NCBI RefSeq assembly: GCF_001556865.1
Contig: NZ_LSJY01000018.1
Coordinates: forward strand, 1 to 64,000
Source: Sphingobium sp. CCH11-B1
Lineage (GTDB): Bacteria > Pseudomonadota > Alphaproteobacteria > Sphingomonadales > Sphingomonadaceae
Direction of reading: 5' to 3'
DNA: 64,000 nucleotides
The number at the start of each line of letters is the position of its first letter. The first letter of the stretch is position 1. Shown piece after piece: positions 16,344-24,684 of the stretch. Both the position numbers and the translations under genes were made by a program. The notes under the pieces are model-generated. The model saw only the letters and a program-made list of their open reading frames with translations. It did no database searches and was not told the origin of the DNA.

Positions 16344-17330
16344 TCACCCGCATTCGACCGTTACATGCTCCATCCGGGGCAGGGCACTGATGCGGGCGCG
16401 CACCGCCGGGCCGTCTGCGCCGGGCGACAGGCTGATAATCGCGGCATGCGCATGGGGCCCTATGCGCCACACATGCAGGTCGCGGATGGTGGCGCCCTGC
16501 GCCTCTACCTCCCGCTGAACCGCCGCCATCAATGCAGGTTCGGCCGTGTCGAGCAGAATGGCGGCGGTGTCCTTCATCAGCCCCCACGACCAGCGGGCGA
16601 TGACCGCAGCCCCCAACAGGCCTACCGCCGGGTCCATCCACCACCAGTGCAGATATCGCCCCGCCAGCAAGGCGCCGATCGCCAGCACAGACGTAAGGGC
16701 GTCGGTCAGGACATGGATATAGGCGGCACGCATGTTGTTGTCGGTATGGTTGTGACCATGGCCGTCATCATGACTGTGGCCATGGCCCAGCAGGAAGGCG
16801 CTGGCGATGTTGATGCCAAGGCCGATGATCGCGACCAGCGTAGCCTCGCCGAACGCAACTTCGACAGGCTGGAACAGCCGAATGCCCGATTCGACCGCAA
16901 TGAAGACGGCGGTAAGCGCCAGCAGCAGCGCGGACGCAAAGCCGGCAAGATCGCCGACCTTGCCGGTGCCGAATGTGTAGCGCGGGTTTCGGGCATGGCG
17001 TCTGGCAAAGCGATAGGCGGCCGCCGCCACGGCCAACGCACCGGCATGGGTCGCCATGTGAAAACCGTCTGCGAGCAGCGCCATCGACCCGCTGATCCAT
17101 CCGAAGACGATCTCGACGACCATGGTGGCCGCTGTCAGCCACACGACCCACAGGGTTCGCCTTTCATTCCGATCATGGCCGTGGGCCAGGTAGATGTGGT
17201 CGAAATAGTGGCTCTCGTCGGAAAAGACGCCAGCCGCCGACCCTTGGTCGGAATGGTTGGCATGACCATGGTCGTGCGCTTGATGGTCATGTGCATGATG
17301 ATGGTCGTGGCGATGATGTGGGTCGCGCAT
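16344..17330 (-). CDS. dmeF: Cation diffusion facilitator (DmeF-type metal efflux)
   Basis: Inner-membrane metal/proton antiporter of 328 residues. The N-terminus is a His-rich metal-binding tail (MRDPHHRHDHHHAHDHQ), and a second His-rich loop (GHGHSHDDGHGHNH) lies between helices IV and V. ADGFHM and HVLTDALTS carry the metal-site His/Asp residues of CDF proteins. The start at 17330 is 5 nt after the dmeR stop. Pairing with an RcnR-type repressor matches the dmeR-dmeF operons of alphaproteobacteria that export Co and Ni; metal specificity is inferred from that pairing. Confidence 0.9.
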   Translation of the reverse strand: MRDPHHRHDHHHAHDHQAHDHGHANHSDQGSAAGVFSDESHYFDHIYLAHGHDRNERRTLWVVWLTAATMVVEIVFGWISGSMALLADGFHMATHAGALAVAAAAYRFARRHARNPRYTFGTGKVGDLAGFASALLLALTAVFIAVESGIRLFQPVEVAFGEATLVAIIGLGINIASAFLLGHGHSHDDGHGHNHTDNNMRAAYIHVLTDALTSVLAIGALLAGRYLHWWWMDPAVGLLGAAVIARWSWGLMKDTAAILLDTAEPALMAAVQREVEAQGATIRDLHVWRIGPHAHAAIISLSPGADGPAVRARISALPRMEHVTVECG

Positions 17331-17335
17331 CGCCC

Positions 17336-17608
17336 TTATTTCCCATAACGGCGGATCAGAGCCAGCATTTCTTCGCTCGCCAACGATCTCGCTTCGTCCG
17401 ACAGGCCGGGCCTGGCGACATGCTCGCGCATATGTTGTTCGATCAGCTCTTCCATCAGGCTGCCGACCGCTCCCCGGACGGAGGCGACGAGCTGCAATGT
17501 TTCCGAACAACCAGCATCGCCGGACAATTGTCGTTCGACCGCCGCGACCTGGCCGGCAATGCGTCGGACGCGAGCGAGCAGCTTCTCTCTGTCTTTAACG
17601 GTATGCAT
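17336..17608 (-). CDS. dmeR: DmeR/RcnR-type metal-responsive repressor
   Basis: A 90-residue all-helical repressor of the CsoR/RcnR family. The predicted Ni/Co ligands are all present: His2, Cys34 (DAGCSETL), His59 and His63 (EQHMREH), the His-Cys-His-His fingerprint that separates RcnR/DmeR from copper-sensing CsoR and formaldehyde-sensing FrmR. RVRRIAGQVAAVERQL is the conserved first helix. It is first in the operon with dmeF and has a G-tract operator just upstream. Confidence 0.92.
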   Translation of the reverse strand: MHTVKDREKLLARVRRIAGQVAAVERQLSGDAGCSETLQLVASVRGAVGSLMEELIEQHMREHVARPGLSDEARSLASEEMLALIRRYGK

Positions 17609-17610
17609 AA

Positions 17611-17624
17611 TATAGCCCCCTATA
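17611..17624 (-). promoter_or_regulatory. Predicted DmeR operator (TATAGGGGGCTATA)
   Basis: Read on the minus strand, TATA-GGGGGC-TATA lies 3 bp before the dmeR start. RcnR-type repressors recognise a G/C tract flanked by inverted AT-rich ends (A-form DNA), so this is the expected autoregulatory site. It is also only about 60 bp before crtY, within the 75-bp gap shared by both genes. Confidence 0.75.
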
Positions 17625-17683
17625 CTATATATGAACCAAAGACAAGGGTGGATCACGGACCTCCACCCGCCTACCACGATGCC

Positions 17684-18826
17684 ATGGATATGGAATGTGA
17701 TCTGGCGATCATCGGCGGCGGCTTGTCGGGCGGCCTGATCGCGCTCGCCTTTGCAGCGTTGCGGCCGGACGTGCGCCTGCTTCTTGTCGAACAGGACGGG
17801 GAGCCGGGCGGCAACCACATCTGGTCCTTTTTCGACGGCGATGTCGCGGAAGAGCATCGCTGGCTGATAGATCCGCTGGTGGCCCATCGCTGGCCCCAGG
17901 GGCACGCCGTCCATTTCCCGGGCCACAGCCGCCGGCTGAACACGCCTTATAACAGCGTGACGGCTGTCCACTTCGCTGTCTCGCTAAAGCGCAGGTTGGG
18001 GGACGGATTGCTGACCAATGCGTGCGTGTCCGACATGTCTTCGAACCACGTCCGACTTGCCGACGGCCGCCGCATTGCCGCCGCTGCGGTCATCGATGCG
18101 CGGGGGGCAGGAGATTTAGGCGCGTTGGGCTGCGGCTGGCAAAAGTTCGTGGGTCACAGCGTGCGCTGCGCCGAACCGCACGGCGTGGATCGTCCGGTCA
18201 TCATGGATGCCACGGTGGATCAGATCGACGGATATCGCTTCATCTACCTGCTGCCCTGGGACGACCGGACGCTGTTCATCGAAGACACCTATTATAGCGA
18301 CTCACCCGACCTGGATGTCGCCGCCATCGGCCACCGCATCGCAGCCTATGCGGATGATAAGGGGTGGCGGGGCGACGTCTTGCATCGTGAACAAGGGGTG
18401 CTGCCGGTGGTTCATGGCGGCGACTTTGATCGATATTGGCCCGAGAGTGACGCCATCCCCCGCGCCGGTGTGAAGGCGGGCCTGTTCCAGCCGATGACCG
18501 GCTACTCGCTGCCCGATGCCGTCCGCTTCGCGCTCTGGCTTGCGGATCAGCCGCTTGATGGCTTGGCATCCGCCACGCGATCCTATGCGAAGGCACATTG
18601 GCGGAAGGGCGAATATTACCGGATGCTCGCCCGGATGCTGTTCGGCGCGGCGGCGCCCGATCAACGCTGGCGCATCTTCGAGCGCTTCTATCGGCTCGAT
18701 CCTGCTCTCATCCAGCGCTTCTACGCCGGACGCTCGACCATGGCTGATCGTTTGCGCATCTTGTGTGGCAAGCCGCCTGTCCCCATAAGGAGCGCCATGC
18801 GAACATTGTGGAACCCGCCCGCCTGA
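17684..18826 (+). CDS. crtY: Lycopene beta-cyclase
   Basis: Cyclises the ends of lycopene to give beta-carotene. A 380-residue flavoprotein-type protein with an N-terminal dinucleotide motif (DLAIIGGGLSGGLIALAF) and bacterial CrtY landmarks: GGNHIWSFFDGDV, RFIYLLPWDDRTLFIEDTYYSD, and GLFQPMTGYSLPDAVRFA. The start at 17684 (MDMECDLAI) gives the usual length; the Met two codons on is an alternative. The stop codon overlaps the crtI start (TGATG), so crtY and crtI are translationally coupled. Confidence 0.93.
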   Translation: MDMECDLAIIGGGLSGGLIALAFAALRPDVRLLLVEQDGEPGGNHIWSFFDGDVAEEHRWLIDPLVAHRWPQGHAVHFPGHSRRLNTPYNSVTAVHFAVSLKRRLGDGLLTNACVSDMSSNHVRLADGRRIAAAAVIDARGAGDLGALGCGWQKFVGHSVRCAEPHGVDRPVIMDATVDQIDGYRFIYLLPWDDRTLFIEDTYYSDSPDLDVAAIGHRIAAYADDKGWRGDVLHREQGVLPVVHGGDFDRYWPESDAIPRAGVKAGLFQPMTGYSLPDAVRFALWLADQPLDGLASATRSYAKAHWRKGEYYRMLARMLFGAAAPDQRWRIFERFYRLDPALIQRFYAGRSTMADRLRILCGKPPVPIRSAMRTLWNPPA

Positions 18827-20313
18827 TGAACAGGACAGCCATCGTCATTGGTGCAGGCTTTGGCGGCCTGGCGCTCGCCATCCGGCTCCAGTCGGCCGGC
18901 ATAGCCACGACCCTGGTAGAAGCCCGGGACCGCCCCGGCGGCCGCGCCTATATGTGGGAAAAGGACGGTTTCACCTTCGACGCAGGGCCGACCGTGGTCA
19001 CCGATCCCGATTGCCTGTCTGAACTGTGGCGTCTGTCGGGCCATGACATGGCGCAGGATGTCACGTTGATGCCGGTGTCGCCCTTCTATCGGCTTAACTG
19101 GCGCGATGGCACGAATTTCGACTATTCCAACAACGAGGCGCAGCTTCGCGCGGAGATCGCGAAGCTCGATCCGGCCGACGTCGCTGGCTATGAACGATTC
19201 CTCGATTATTCCGCTGCCGTCTATGAGGAAGGCTATCGCAAGCTCGGCCACGTCGCCTTCCTGGACTTCGCATCGATGGTCCGGGCGGCGCCCGCGCTGG
19301 CGAAACATCAGGCGTGGCGCTCGGTCTATTCGATGGTGTCGTCATTCGTTAAGAGCGAGAAGCTGCGCGAGGCGCTAAGCTTTCACACCCTGCTGGTCGG
19401 CGGCAACCCCATGAAGACCAGCTCCATCTACGCCCTCATCCACAAGCTGGAAAAGGATGGCGGGGTCTGGTTCGCGAAGGGTGGCACCAATCGGCTCGTG
19501 CAGGGCATGGCGACGCATTTCGAGCGGCTGGGCGGAACGCTACGCCTTGGGGAGGCCGTCACCCGGATCGAAACCTATGGCGACAGAGCGACCGCGGTCC
19601 ACACCGCGTCCGGCTGGCGAGGGGAGGCAGACGCCGTTGCCTCGAACGCCGACCTTATGCACAGCTATCGCGACCTGCTCGGCCACCATCCGCGCGGGAC
19701 GAAGCAGGGGGAAGCACTGGCCCGAAAGCGCTGGTCGCCCAGCCTGTTCGTCCTCCATTTCGGTATCAAGGGCAGCTGGCCCGGCATCCCGCATCACATG
19801 ATCCTGTTCGGGCCACGCTATGAAGGGTTGCTGACCGACATCTACGACCATGGCGTCCTGCCGCAGGATTTCTCGCTTTACCTGCATCACCCGACTGTCA
19901 CCGATCCATCGATGGCGCCGGAGGGGCATTCCACATTCTATGCGCTGGCGCCCGTGCCGCACATGGGCAAGCTGCCGATCGATTGGGATCAGTTTGGCGC
20001 GGCCTATGCCGAACGTATCTTGGACGAGATCCAGCACCGCCTGATACCCGACATCCGATCGCGAATCGTCACGCGGTTCCATTATACCCCCCGCGATTTC
20101 GGTCGCGATCTTGCCGCGCACCATGGCAGCGCCTTCAGCCTTGAACCCTTGCTGACCCAAAGCGCCTGGTTCCGCGCGCATAACCGGGACGATGTCATTC
20201 CCAACCTCTATCTGGTAGGGGCGGGCACTCATCCCGGCGCCGGTATCCCCGGCGTGGTGGGAAGCGCCAAAGCCACGGCGGCGCTGATGCTGGAAGATCT
20301 GGGCAGGATGTAA
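18826..20313 (+). CDS. crtI: Phytoene desaturase (lycopene-forming)
   Basis: CrtI-type FAD desaturase, 495 residues, which inserts double bonds into phytoene to make lycopene or neurosporene. The FAD motif VIGAGFGGLALAIRLQSAG is at residues 7-25, followed by RPGGRAYMWEKDGFTFDAGPTVV. The C-terminal carotenoid-desaturase signature is NLYLVGAGTHPGAGIPGVVGSA. It starts within the crtY stop (TGATG) and ends directly against the next ATG with no gap, so the operon is tightly coupled. Confidence 0.96.
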   Translation: MNRTAIVIGAGFGGLALAIRLQSAGIATTLVEARDRPGGRAYMWEKDGFTFDAGPTVVTDPDCLSELWRLSGHDMAQDVTLMPVSPFYRLNWRDGTNFDYSNNEAQLRAEIAKLDPADVAGYERFLDYSAAVYEEGYRKLGHVAFLDFASMVRAAPALAKHQAWRSVYSMVSSFVKSEKLREALSFHTLLVGGNPMKTSSIYALIHKLEKDGGVWFAKGGTNRLVQGMATHFERLGGTLRLGEAVTRIETYGDRATAVHTASGWRGEADAVASNADLMHSYRDLLGHHPRGTKQGEALARKRWSPSLFVLHFGIKGSWPGIPHHMILFGPRYEGLLTDIYDHGVLPQDFSLYLHHPTVTDPSMAPEGHSTFYALAPVPHMGKLPIDWDQFGAAYAERILDEIQHRLIPDIRSRIVTRFHYTPRDFGRDLAAHHGSAFSLEPLLTQSAWFRAHNRDDVIPNLYLVGAGTHPGAGIPGVVGSAKATAALMLEDLGRM

Positions 20314-20895
20314 ATGAAGAGACTGGCGGTTTATTGCGGTTCGGCGACACCGGCTGACCTCACCTATATCGACGCGGCACGCCAGGTCGGCCGCACCTTG
20401 GCGCAGCGGGGAATTGGCGTCGTCTATGGCGGCGGACGGCTGGGCCTGATGGGCGCGGTGGCGGACGCGGCGCTGGAGGCGGGTGGCGAGGTGATCGGCG
20501 TCATCCCCGAAGCGCTCGTCGGAGCGGAAGTCGCGCACAAGGGCTGCACCGAACTGCACGTGGTTCAGACGATGCATCAGCGCAAGCAGATGTTCACCGA
20601 CCTTTCGGACGGTTTCGTCACCTTGCCCGGCGGCGTCGGCACGATGGACGAATTGTGGGAAGCGATCAGCTGGGCGCAGCTTGGTTATCACAGCAAGCCG
20701 GTCGGGCTGCTGAATGTCGCGGGCTTTTACGACCAGTTGATCGGCTTTAATCGGCAGATGGTGGCATCAGGCTTCATCCGGCCGCAGCATGCCGGCATCC
20801 TGATCCACGCCGACAGCATTGACGCCCTGGTGGACGCGATGGGGGCGTACCAGCCGCATGAGACGATCTTCGCGATGAAGGCCGACCGATTGTGA
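20314..20895 (+). CDS. LOG family protein inside the carotenoid operon
   Basis: A 193-residue TIGR00730 Rossmann-fold protein of the LOG family, with the signature PGGVGTMDELWE (about residues 103-114) and GGGRLGLMG for nucleotide binding. Characterised relatives hydrolyse cytokinin riboside or other nucleoside 5'-monophosphates to base and ribose-5-phosphate; many are misannotated as lysine decarboxylase. Its start codon follows the crtI stop immediately and it ends 46 bp before crtB, so it is a true operon member. A link to pigment synthesis is not established. Confidence 0.9.
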   Translation: MKRLAVYCGSATPADLTYIDAARQVGRTLAQRGIGVVYGGGRLGLMGAVADAALEAGGEVIGVIPEALVGAEVAHKGCTELHVVQTMHQRKQMFTDLSDGFVTLPGGVGTMDELWEAISWAQLGYHSKPVGLLNVAGFYDQLIGFNRQMVASGFIRPQHAGILIHADSIDALVDAMGAYQPHETIFAMKADRL

Positions 20896-20941
20896 CGACC
20901 GTTCCCCTGCTGAAGCCGGGGAACGATGAGGACGGGTGTGC

Positions 20942-21895
20942 GTGAGTAGGTCCGACATTCCTGACCGCGCCGCCCTTGTCGCACACGCCCGCGAAAGCAT
21001 CGCGCGCGGCTCGAAAAGCTTCGCCATGGCCTCCAAGCTGTTCGACCCCGTGACTCGCGAACGGGCCTGGCTGCTCTACGCCTGGTGCCGCAAGTGCGAC
21101 GACATCGCCGATGGGCAGGACCATGGCGGTACGCTGGCCGGCGTGACCGATGGTCCGGCCAGGCTGGCCGACATGCGCGCGCGCACCGATGCGGCGCTGA
21201 GGGGCGAACTCACCGGCGATCCAGCCTTCGATGGCTTCGGCCTTGTGATGCGCGAATGCGCCATCCCCTCGCGCTACGCCCATGACCTGATCGACGGCTT
21301 CGCCCTCGATGCCGCGGAGTGGCGGCCAAAGAGCGAGGATGACCTGCTCCGCTATTGCTATCATGTGGCGGGGGCGGTCGGATGCATGATGGCGGTGCTG
21401 ATGGGGGTTGATCCGGCCGACGAGGCCACGCTCGATCGCGCCTGCGATCTCGGCCTTGCCTTTCAGCTCGCCAACATCGCCCGCGATGTGGGGGAGGATG
21501 CGGCTGCCGGGCGATGCTATCTGCCCGCGGACTGGCTGGCGGAATCCCGACTGACGCCGGCGACCCTGATGACGGTGGAAGCGCGGCCTCGCTTGACTGT
21601 GCTGGGGCGCAGGCTGGCGAACATGGCGGCGGCCTATGAGGAAAGCGCGCGACACGGCACAGGCGCGCTGCCTGCCAGGGCCGCATGGGCGGTGTTGGCT
21701 GCGGCGGGCATCTATGGCGACATCGCTCGCGAAGTCGCCCGGCGCGGCGGTGCGGCCTGGGATGATCGGGTCGTGACCCCCAAGTCTGAAAAGCTCGGCT
21801 GGGTAGCGAAAGCCGCGGCCCAGCTTGTCGGGCGGCATCATCGTTGGCCCGCCACTGCGCCGCGGTCGGCCACCCTTTGGGTTAGACCGCGCTGA
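20942..21895 (+). CDS. crtB: Phytoene synthase
   Basis: Condenses two geranylgeranyl diphosphates into phytoene. The 317-residue protein has both Mg-binding Asp motifs: DDIAD at 53-57 (CRKCDDIADGQD) and the second in NIARDVGEDAAAGRCYLP. SRYAHDLIDGF is also typical. The GTG at 20942 has GAGGA nine bases upstream; a GTG at 20936 is too close to it. It closes the crtY-crtI-LOG-crtB run; no crtE or crtZ is present in the window. Confidence 0.95.
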   Translation: MSRSDIPDRAALVAHARESIARGSKSFAMASKLFDPVTRERAWLLYAWCRKCDDIADGQDHGGTLAGVTDGPARLADMRARTDAALRGELTGDPAFDGFGLVMRECAIPSRYAHDLIDGFALDAAEWRPKSEDDLLRYCYHVAGAVGCMMAVLMGVDPADEATLDRACDLGLAFQLANIARDVGEDAAAGRCYLPADWLAESRLTPATLMTVEARPRLTVLGRRLANMAAAYEESARHGTGALPARAAWAVLAAAGIYGDIAREVARRGGAAWDDRVVTPKSEKLGWVAKAAAQLVGRHHRWPATAPRSATLWVRPR

Positions 21896-21930
21896 TCGAA
21901 AAATAGGGCCGAAGCTCGCACATCGGCAGC

Positions 21931-21962
21931 AAAAAATGGGCCGATACTTTCGTATCGGCCCA
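21931..21962 (-). terminator. Terminator of the glnK-amtB operon
   Basis: On the minus strand TGGGCCGATAC (21952-21962 complement) pairs perfectly with GTATCGGCCCA around a GAAA tetraloop and runs into six T residues (complement of 21931-21936). It lies about 75 bp beyond the amtB stop. Confidence 0.92.
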
Positions 21963-22035
21963 AGGCATGTTCGCAGGAGGAACATCGGTTGGCGGGCGGC
22001 CCTTAGCCCTTTGGGAGCGGGCCGCCCTGCCGATC

Positions 22036-23478
22036 TCAGTAGTTGTAAGCGCGCTCGCCGTGGCTGGAGAGGTCGAGGCCCTCCTGCTCGGCGTCGGCGC
22101 TCGGACGCAGACCGATGGTCTTGTCGATCACGAAGTAGAGGATCGCGCTCAGCACGCCCGAATAGACGAGGGTGAAGACCACTGCCTTGATTTGCGTGAC
22201 GACTTGGGTCGCGATGGAGTAGCTGTCGGCATTGAAGCCGGCTGGGAAGACCGTGTAATCGAACACGCCCTGGCCGCCGAGCGACGGAGCCGCGACGATG
22301 CCGGTGCCGATCGCGCCGACGATGCCGCCGATGCAGTGAACCCCGAACACGTCCAGGCTGTCGTCATAGCCGATCTTGCCCTTCACGAAAGCCACGAAGA
22401 TGTAGCAGATCGGGGAGACGACGAGGCCGAGAACGATTGAGGTCATCGGTGCGCCAAGGCCGGCAGCAGGCGTGATGGCAACGAGGCCCGCTACCGCCCC
22501 GGTCACCGCGCCCAGCAGCGAGGGCTTCCCGTGGTGGAACTGCTCGACCAGCGCCCAACTGACCGCAGCCGCGCAGGTGGCGAGCATGGTGTTGATGAAG
22601 GCGACGCCAGTGACGGCATTGGCTTCCAGGTTGGAGCCGGCGTTGAAGCCGAACCAGCCGACCCACAGCAGACTTGCGCCGATCATGGTCATGGTCAGCG
22701 AGTGCGGCGGCATGGGTTCCTTGGGGAAACCGATGCGCTTGCCGATGATGATCGCTCCCACCAGACCGGCGATACCGGCGTTGATGTGGACAACGGTGCC
22801 GCCAGCGAAGTCGAGCGCGCCCCAGCCCCAGAGCAAGCCGGCGTCGGTCGGCGCGTCAGGCAGGAAGTCAGGGCCGGCCCAGTACCAGACCATGTGCGCC
22901 ATCGGGAAATAGACGACGGTTAGCCACAGCACCACGAAGACGATCAGCGCCGAGAACTTCACGCGCTCGGCGAATGCACCGACGATCAGCGCCGGAGTGA
23001 TCATGGCGAAGGTCATCTGGAACACCACGAACACCAGTTCGGGCAGATAGACATTGTTGCTGAAGGTCGCGCCATAGGTGGAACTGCTGACGTTCATCAG
23101 GAACGCTTTGTCCAAGCCACCGAAAATGGCGGGGAAGGGTGTATTGGTCGAGGTGAAGGCCATCGAATAGCCCCAGCAAGCCCAGACCAGGCCCGCGACC
23201 GACACGATCATGAACACCTGCATCAGGATGCTCAGCATGTTCTTAGTGCGCACCAGGCCGCCGTAAAACAGAGCAAGGCCGGGAACCGACATCATCAGCA
23301 CCAGCGCCGCCGAAACCAGCATCCAGGCGACGTCGCCCTTGTTGACCATGCCCGCCATTGCGGCGGCATCGGGAGCCTTGATTGGCCCTGCAGCGGCGGC
23401 GAGCGCCGGCGACGCGGCGAGCAGGGACAGGCCGGCCGCCCCCGCAATGCCGCACATTATCTTGGAAAAGGTCATCAT
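22036..23478 (-). CDS. amtB: Ammonium transporter
   Basis: Inner-membrane Amt/Rh channel of 480 residues. A cleavable signal peptide (SKIMCGIAGAAGLSLLAASP) is followed by eleven transmembrane helices. Family motifs include ALVLMMSVPGLALFYGGLVRT, DFAGGTVVHINAG with the first pore His, and DVFGVHCIGGIVGAIGTG with the second. Start choice is between ATGs at 23478 and 23475, both just behind a GGGGGG stretch. It is second in the operon, 10 bp after glnK, the partner that blocks the channel when nitrogen is plentiful. Confidence 0.96.
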   Translation of the reverse strand: MMTFSKIMCGIAGAAGLSLLAASPALAAAAGPIKAPDAAAMAGMVNKGDVAWMLVSAALVLMMSVPGLALFYGGLVRTKNMLSILMQVFMIVSVAGLVWACWGYSMAFTSTNTPFPAIFGGLDKAFLMNVSSSTYGATFSNNVYLPELVFVVFQMTFAMITPALIVGAFAERVKFSALIVFVVLWLTVVYFPMAHMVWYWAGPDFLPDAPTDAGLLWGWGALDFAGGTVVHINAGIAGLVGAIIIGKRIGFPKEPMPPHSLTMTMIGASLLWVGWFGFNAGSNLEANAVTGVAFINTMLATCAAAVSWALVEQFHHGKPSLLGAVTGAVAGLVAITPAAGLGAPMTSIVLGLVVSPICYIFVAFVKGKIGYDDSLDVFGVHCIGGIVGAIGTGIVAAPSLGGQGVFDYTVFPAGFNADSYSIATQVVTQIKAVVFTLVYSGVLSAILYFVIDKTIGLRPSADAEQEGLDLSSHGERAYNY

Positions 23479-23488
23479 TCCCCCCTTC

Positions 23489-23827
23489 TTACAGCGCGGT
23501 TTCGCCAGTCTCGCCGGTGCGGATACGCACGGCCTGACCGACATCGAGGACGAAAATCTTGCCATCGCCGATGGCGCCCGAATTGGCGGCCGCCTGGGTC
23601 GCTTCAACAACGCGGGGCGCGAGGTCGTCGTCGCAGACCACCTCGATCTTGATCTTCGGGACCATGTTGGTGGAATATTCCGCGCCGCGATAGATTTCGG
23701 TCTGGCCTTTCTGGCGACCGAAGCCCTTCACTTCGCTGACCGTCATTCCCGCGATGCCGAGCGAGGATAGCGCCTCGCGGACATCGTCAAGCTTGAACGG
23801 CTTGATGATAGCCATGACAAGTTTCAT
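23489..23827 (-). CDS. glnK: Nitrogen regulatory protein P-II
   Basis: P-II signalling protein of 112 residues. It senses 2-oxoglutarate and ATP/ADP and gates AmtB. The T-loop is intact with Tyr51 (IYRGAEYSTN), the uridylylation site; GFGRQKGQTE precedes it, and the C-terminal VGQAVRIRTGETG is the second PROSITE region. The start at 23827 gives the canonical MKLVMAIIKPFKL; an earlier in-frame ATG (23857) precedes the Shine-Dalgarno. Transcription is probably from the sigma-54 promoter at 23861-23877. Confidence 0.97.
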   Translation of the reverse strand: MKLVMAIIKPFKLDDVREALSSLGIAGMTVSEVKGFGRQKGQTEIYRGAEYSTNMVPKIKIEVVCDDDLAPRVVEATQAAANSGAIGDGKIFVLDVGQAVRIRTGETGETAL

Positions 23828-23860
23828 GTCGCCCCCTTTATTGGTGTGCGGGGGCACATG

Positions 23861-23877
23861 AGCAAATGCCGTGCCAA
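23861..23877 (-). promoter_or_regulatory. Sigma-54 (-24/-12) promoter of glnK-amtB
   Basis: On the minus strand TTGGCAC (complement of 23871-23877), five bases, then TTGCT (complement of 23861-23865) match the TGGCAC-N5-TTGC(A/T) consensus exactly. It lies 34 bp before the glnK start codon. RpoN is encoded in the same window. I saw no clear NtrC half-sites upstream. Confidence 0.85.
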
Positions 23878-23981
23878 TTTGCTAAGGACGGGTTAATGCG
23901 CCGCTTGTCCAGGCGCGTTCCCATAATGTCGCTGAAAAAATGGGCAAAGAGTGAAAGCTGCTCAGTTTTTAGGCAGATCGG

Positions 23982-24557
23982 TCACCAGCGCGCACCTTCC
24001 GTAGCGGCTTCCGCTTCTTCCGGGCGGTTGACGCGGCCTAGGACGGCATTGCGGTGGGGGAAACGTCCGAACCGCTTTATGGTTGCATGATGTCGTCGCG
24101 CGAATTGGAGGGACTCTTCGTCGCCCGCGCCTTCGAACAGACTGAGCGACAAATCCTGATCTTCCAACGCTTCACTATGCATGAAGGGCATATAGAAGAA
24201 CAGGCGCCCCGCACCACCGATCTGGACATCATAGCCATGGGCGATCGCGCCCCGCGAGATATCCCGTGCCAGGGGATCGGTCTGAAACGCGCGCGCACTG
24301 TCCCGAAACATATTTCGGGGAAGTTGATCGAACAGCAGGACCGCGGCCAGCGCGTCATCGGCCCGACCCAGAAAGGATGTCACGGGCTCGGCCTGCTTTG
24401 CCTCCCAAAGATCTGCAAATCGCGCGGAGCAGGTGCGGTCCAGTTCAGCGTCATGGCTCCACCAGCCGTCTTCGCCCACGTCGTTGAACCAGAAATCCAG
24501 AAGGGCGGCGGCCCAGTCCGCGGTCACGGCATCGTGGCTGTCTGTCAGCATGTTCAT
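23982..24557 (-). CDS. DUF924 family protein
   Basis: A 191-residue soluble helical protein of the DUF924 (tetratricopeptide-like) family. Recognisable segments are LLDFWFNDVGEDGWW near the N-terminus, LLFDQLPRNMFRD in the middle and ARRHHATIKRFGRFPHRNAVLGR towards the C-terminus. The biochemical role is unknown. Met1 and Met3 are alternative starts. It stands alone between the nitrogen operon and tldD. Confidence 0.85.
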   Translation of the reverse strand: MNMLTDSHDAVTADWAAALLDFWFNDVGEDGWWSHDAELDRTCSARFADLWEAKQAEPVTSFLGRADDALAAVLLFDQLPRNMFRDSARAFQTDPLARDISRGAIAHGYDVQIGGAGRLFFYMPFMHSEALEDQDLSLSLFEGAGDEESLQFARRHHATIKRFGRFPHRNAVLGRVNRPEEAEAATEGARW

Positions 24558-24684
24558 GATGGTCCAATGACGCAGCGGCGGTAGGGTTCCGCGATCCGAC
24601 TGTCAGTGCGGCTCGGCCCGTCGCGCTATGCGCCTGACAACCGCTGTGAAAGCGGAGGCGGGCGTAGGGGCAGTGCCGTGTCGT

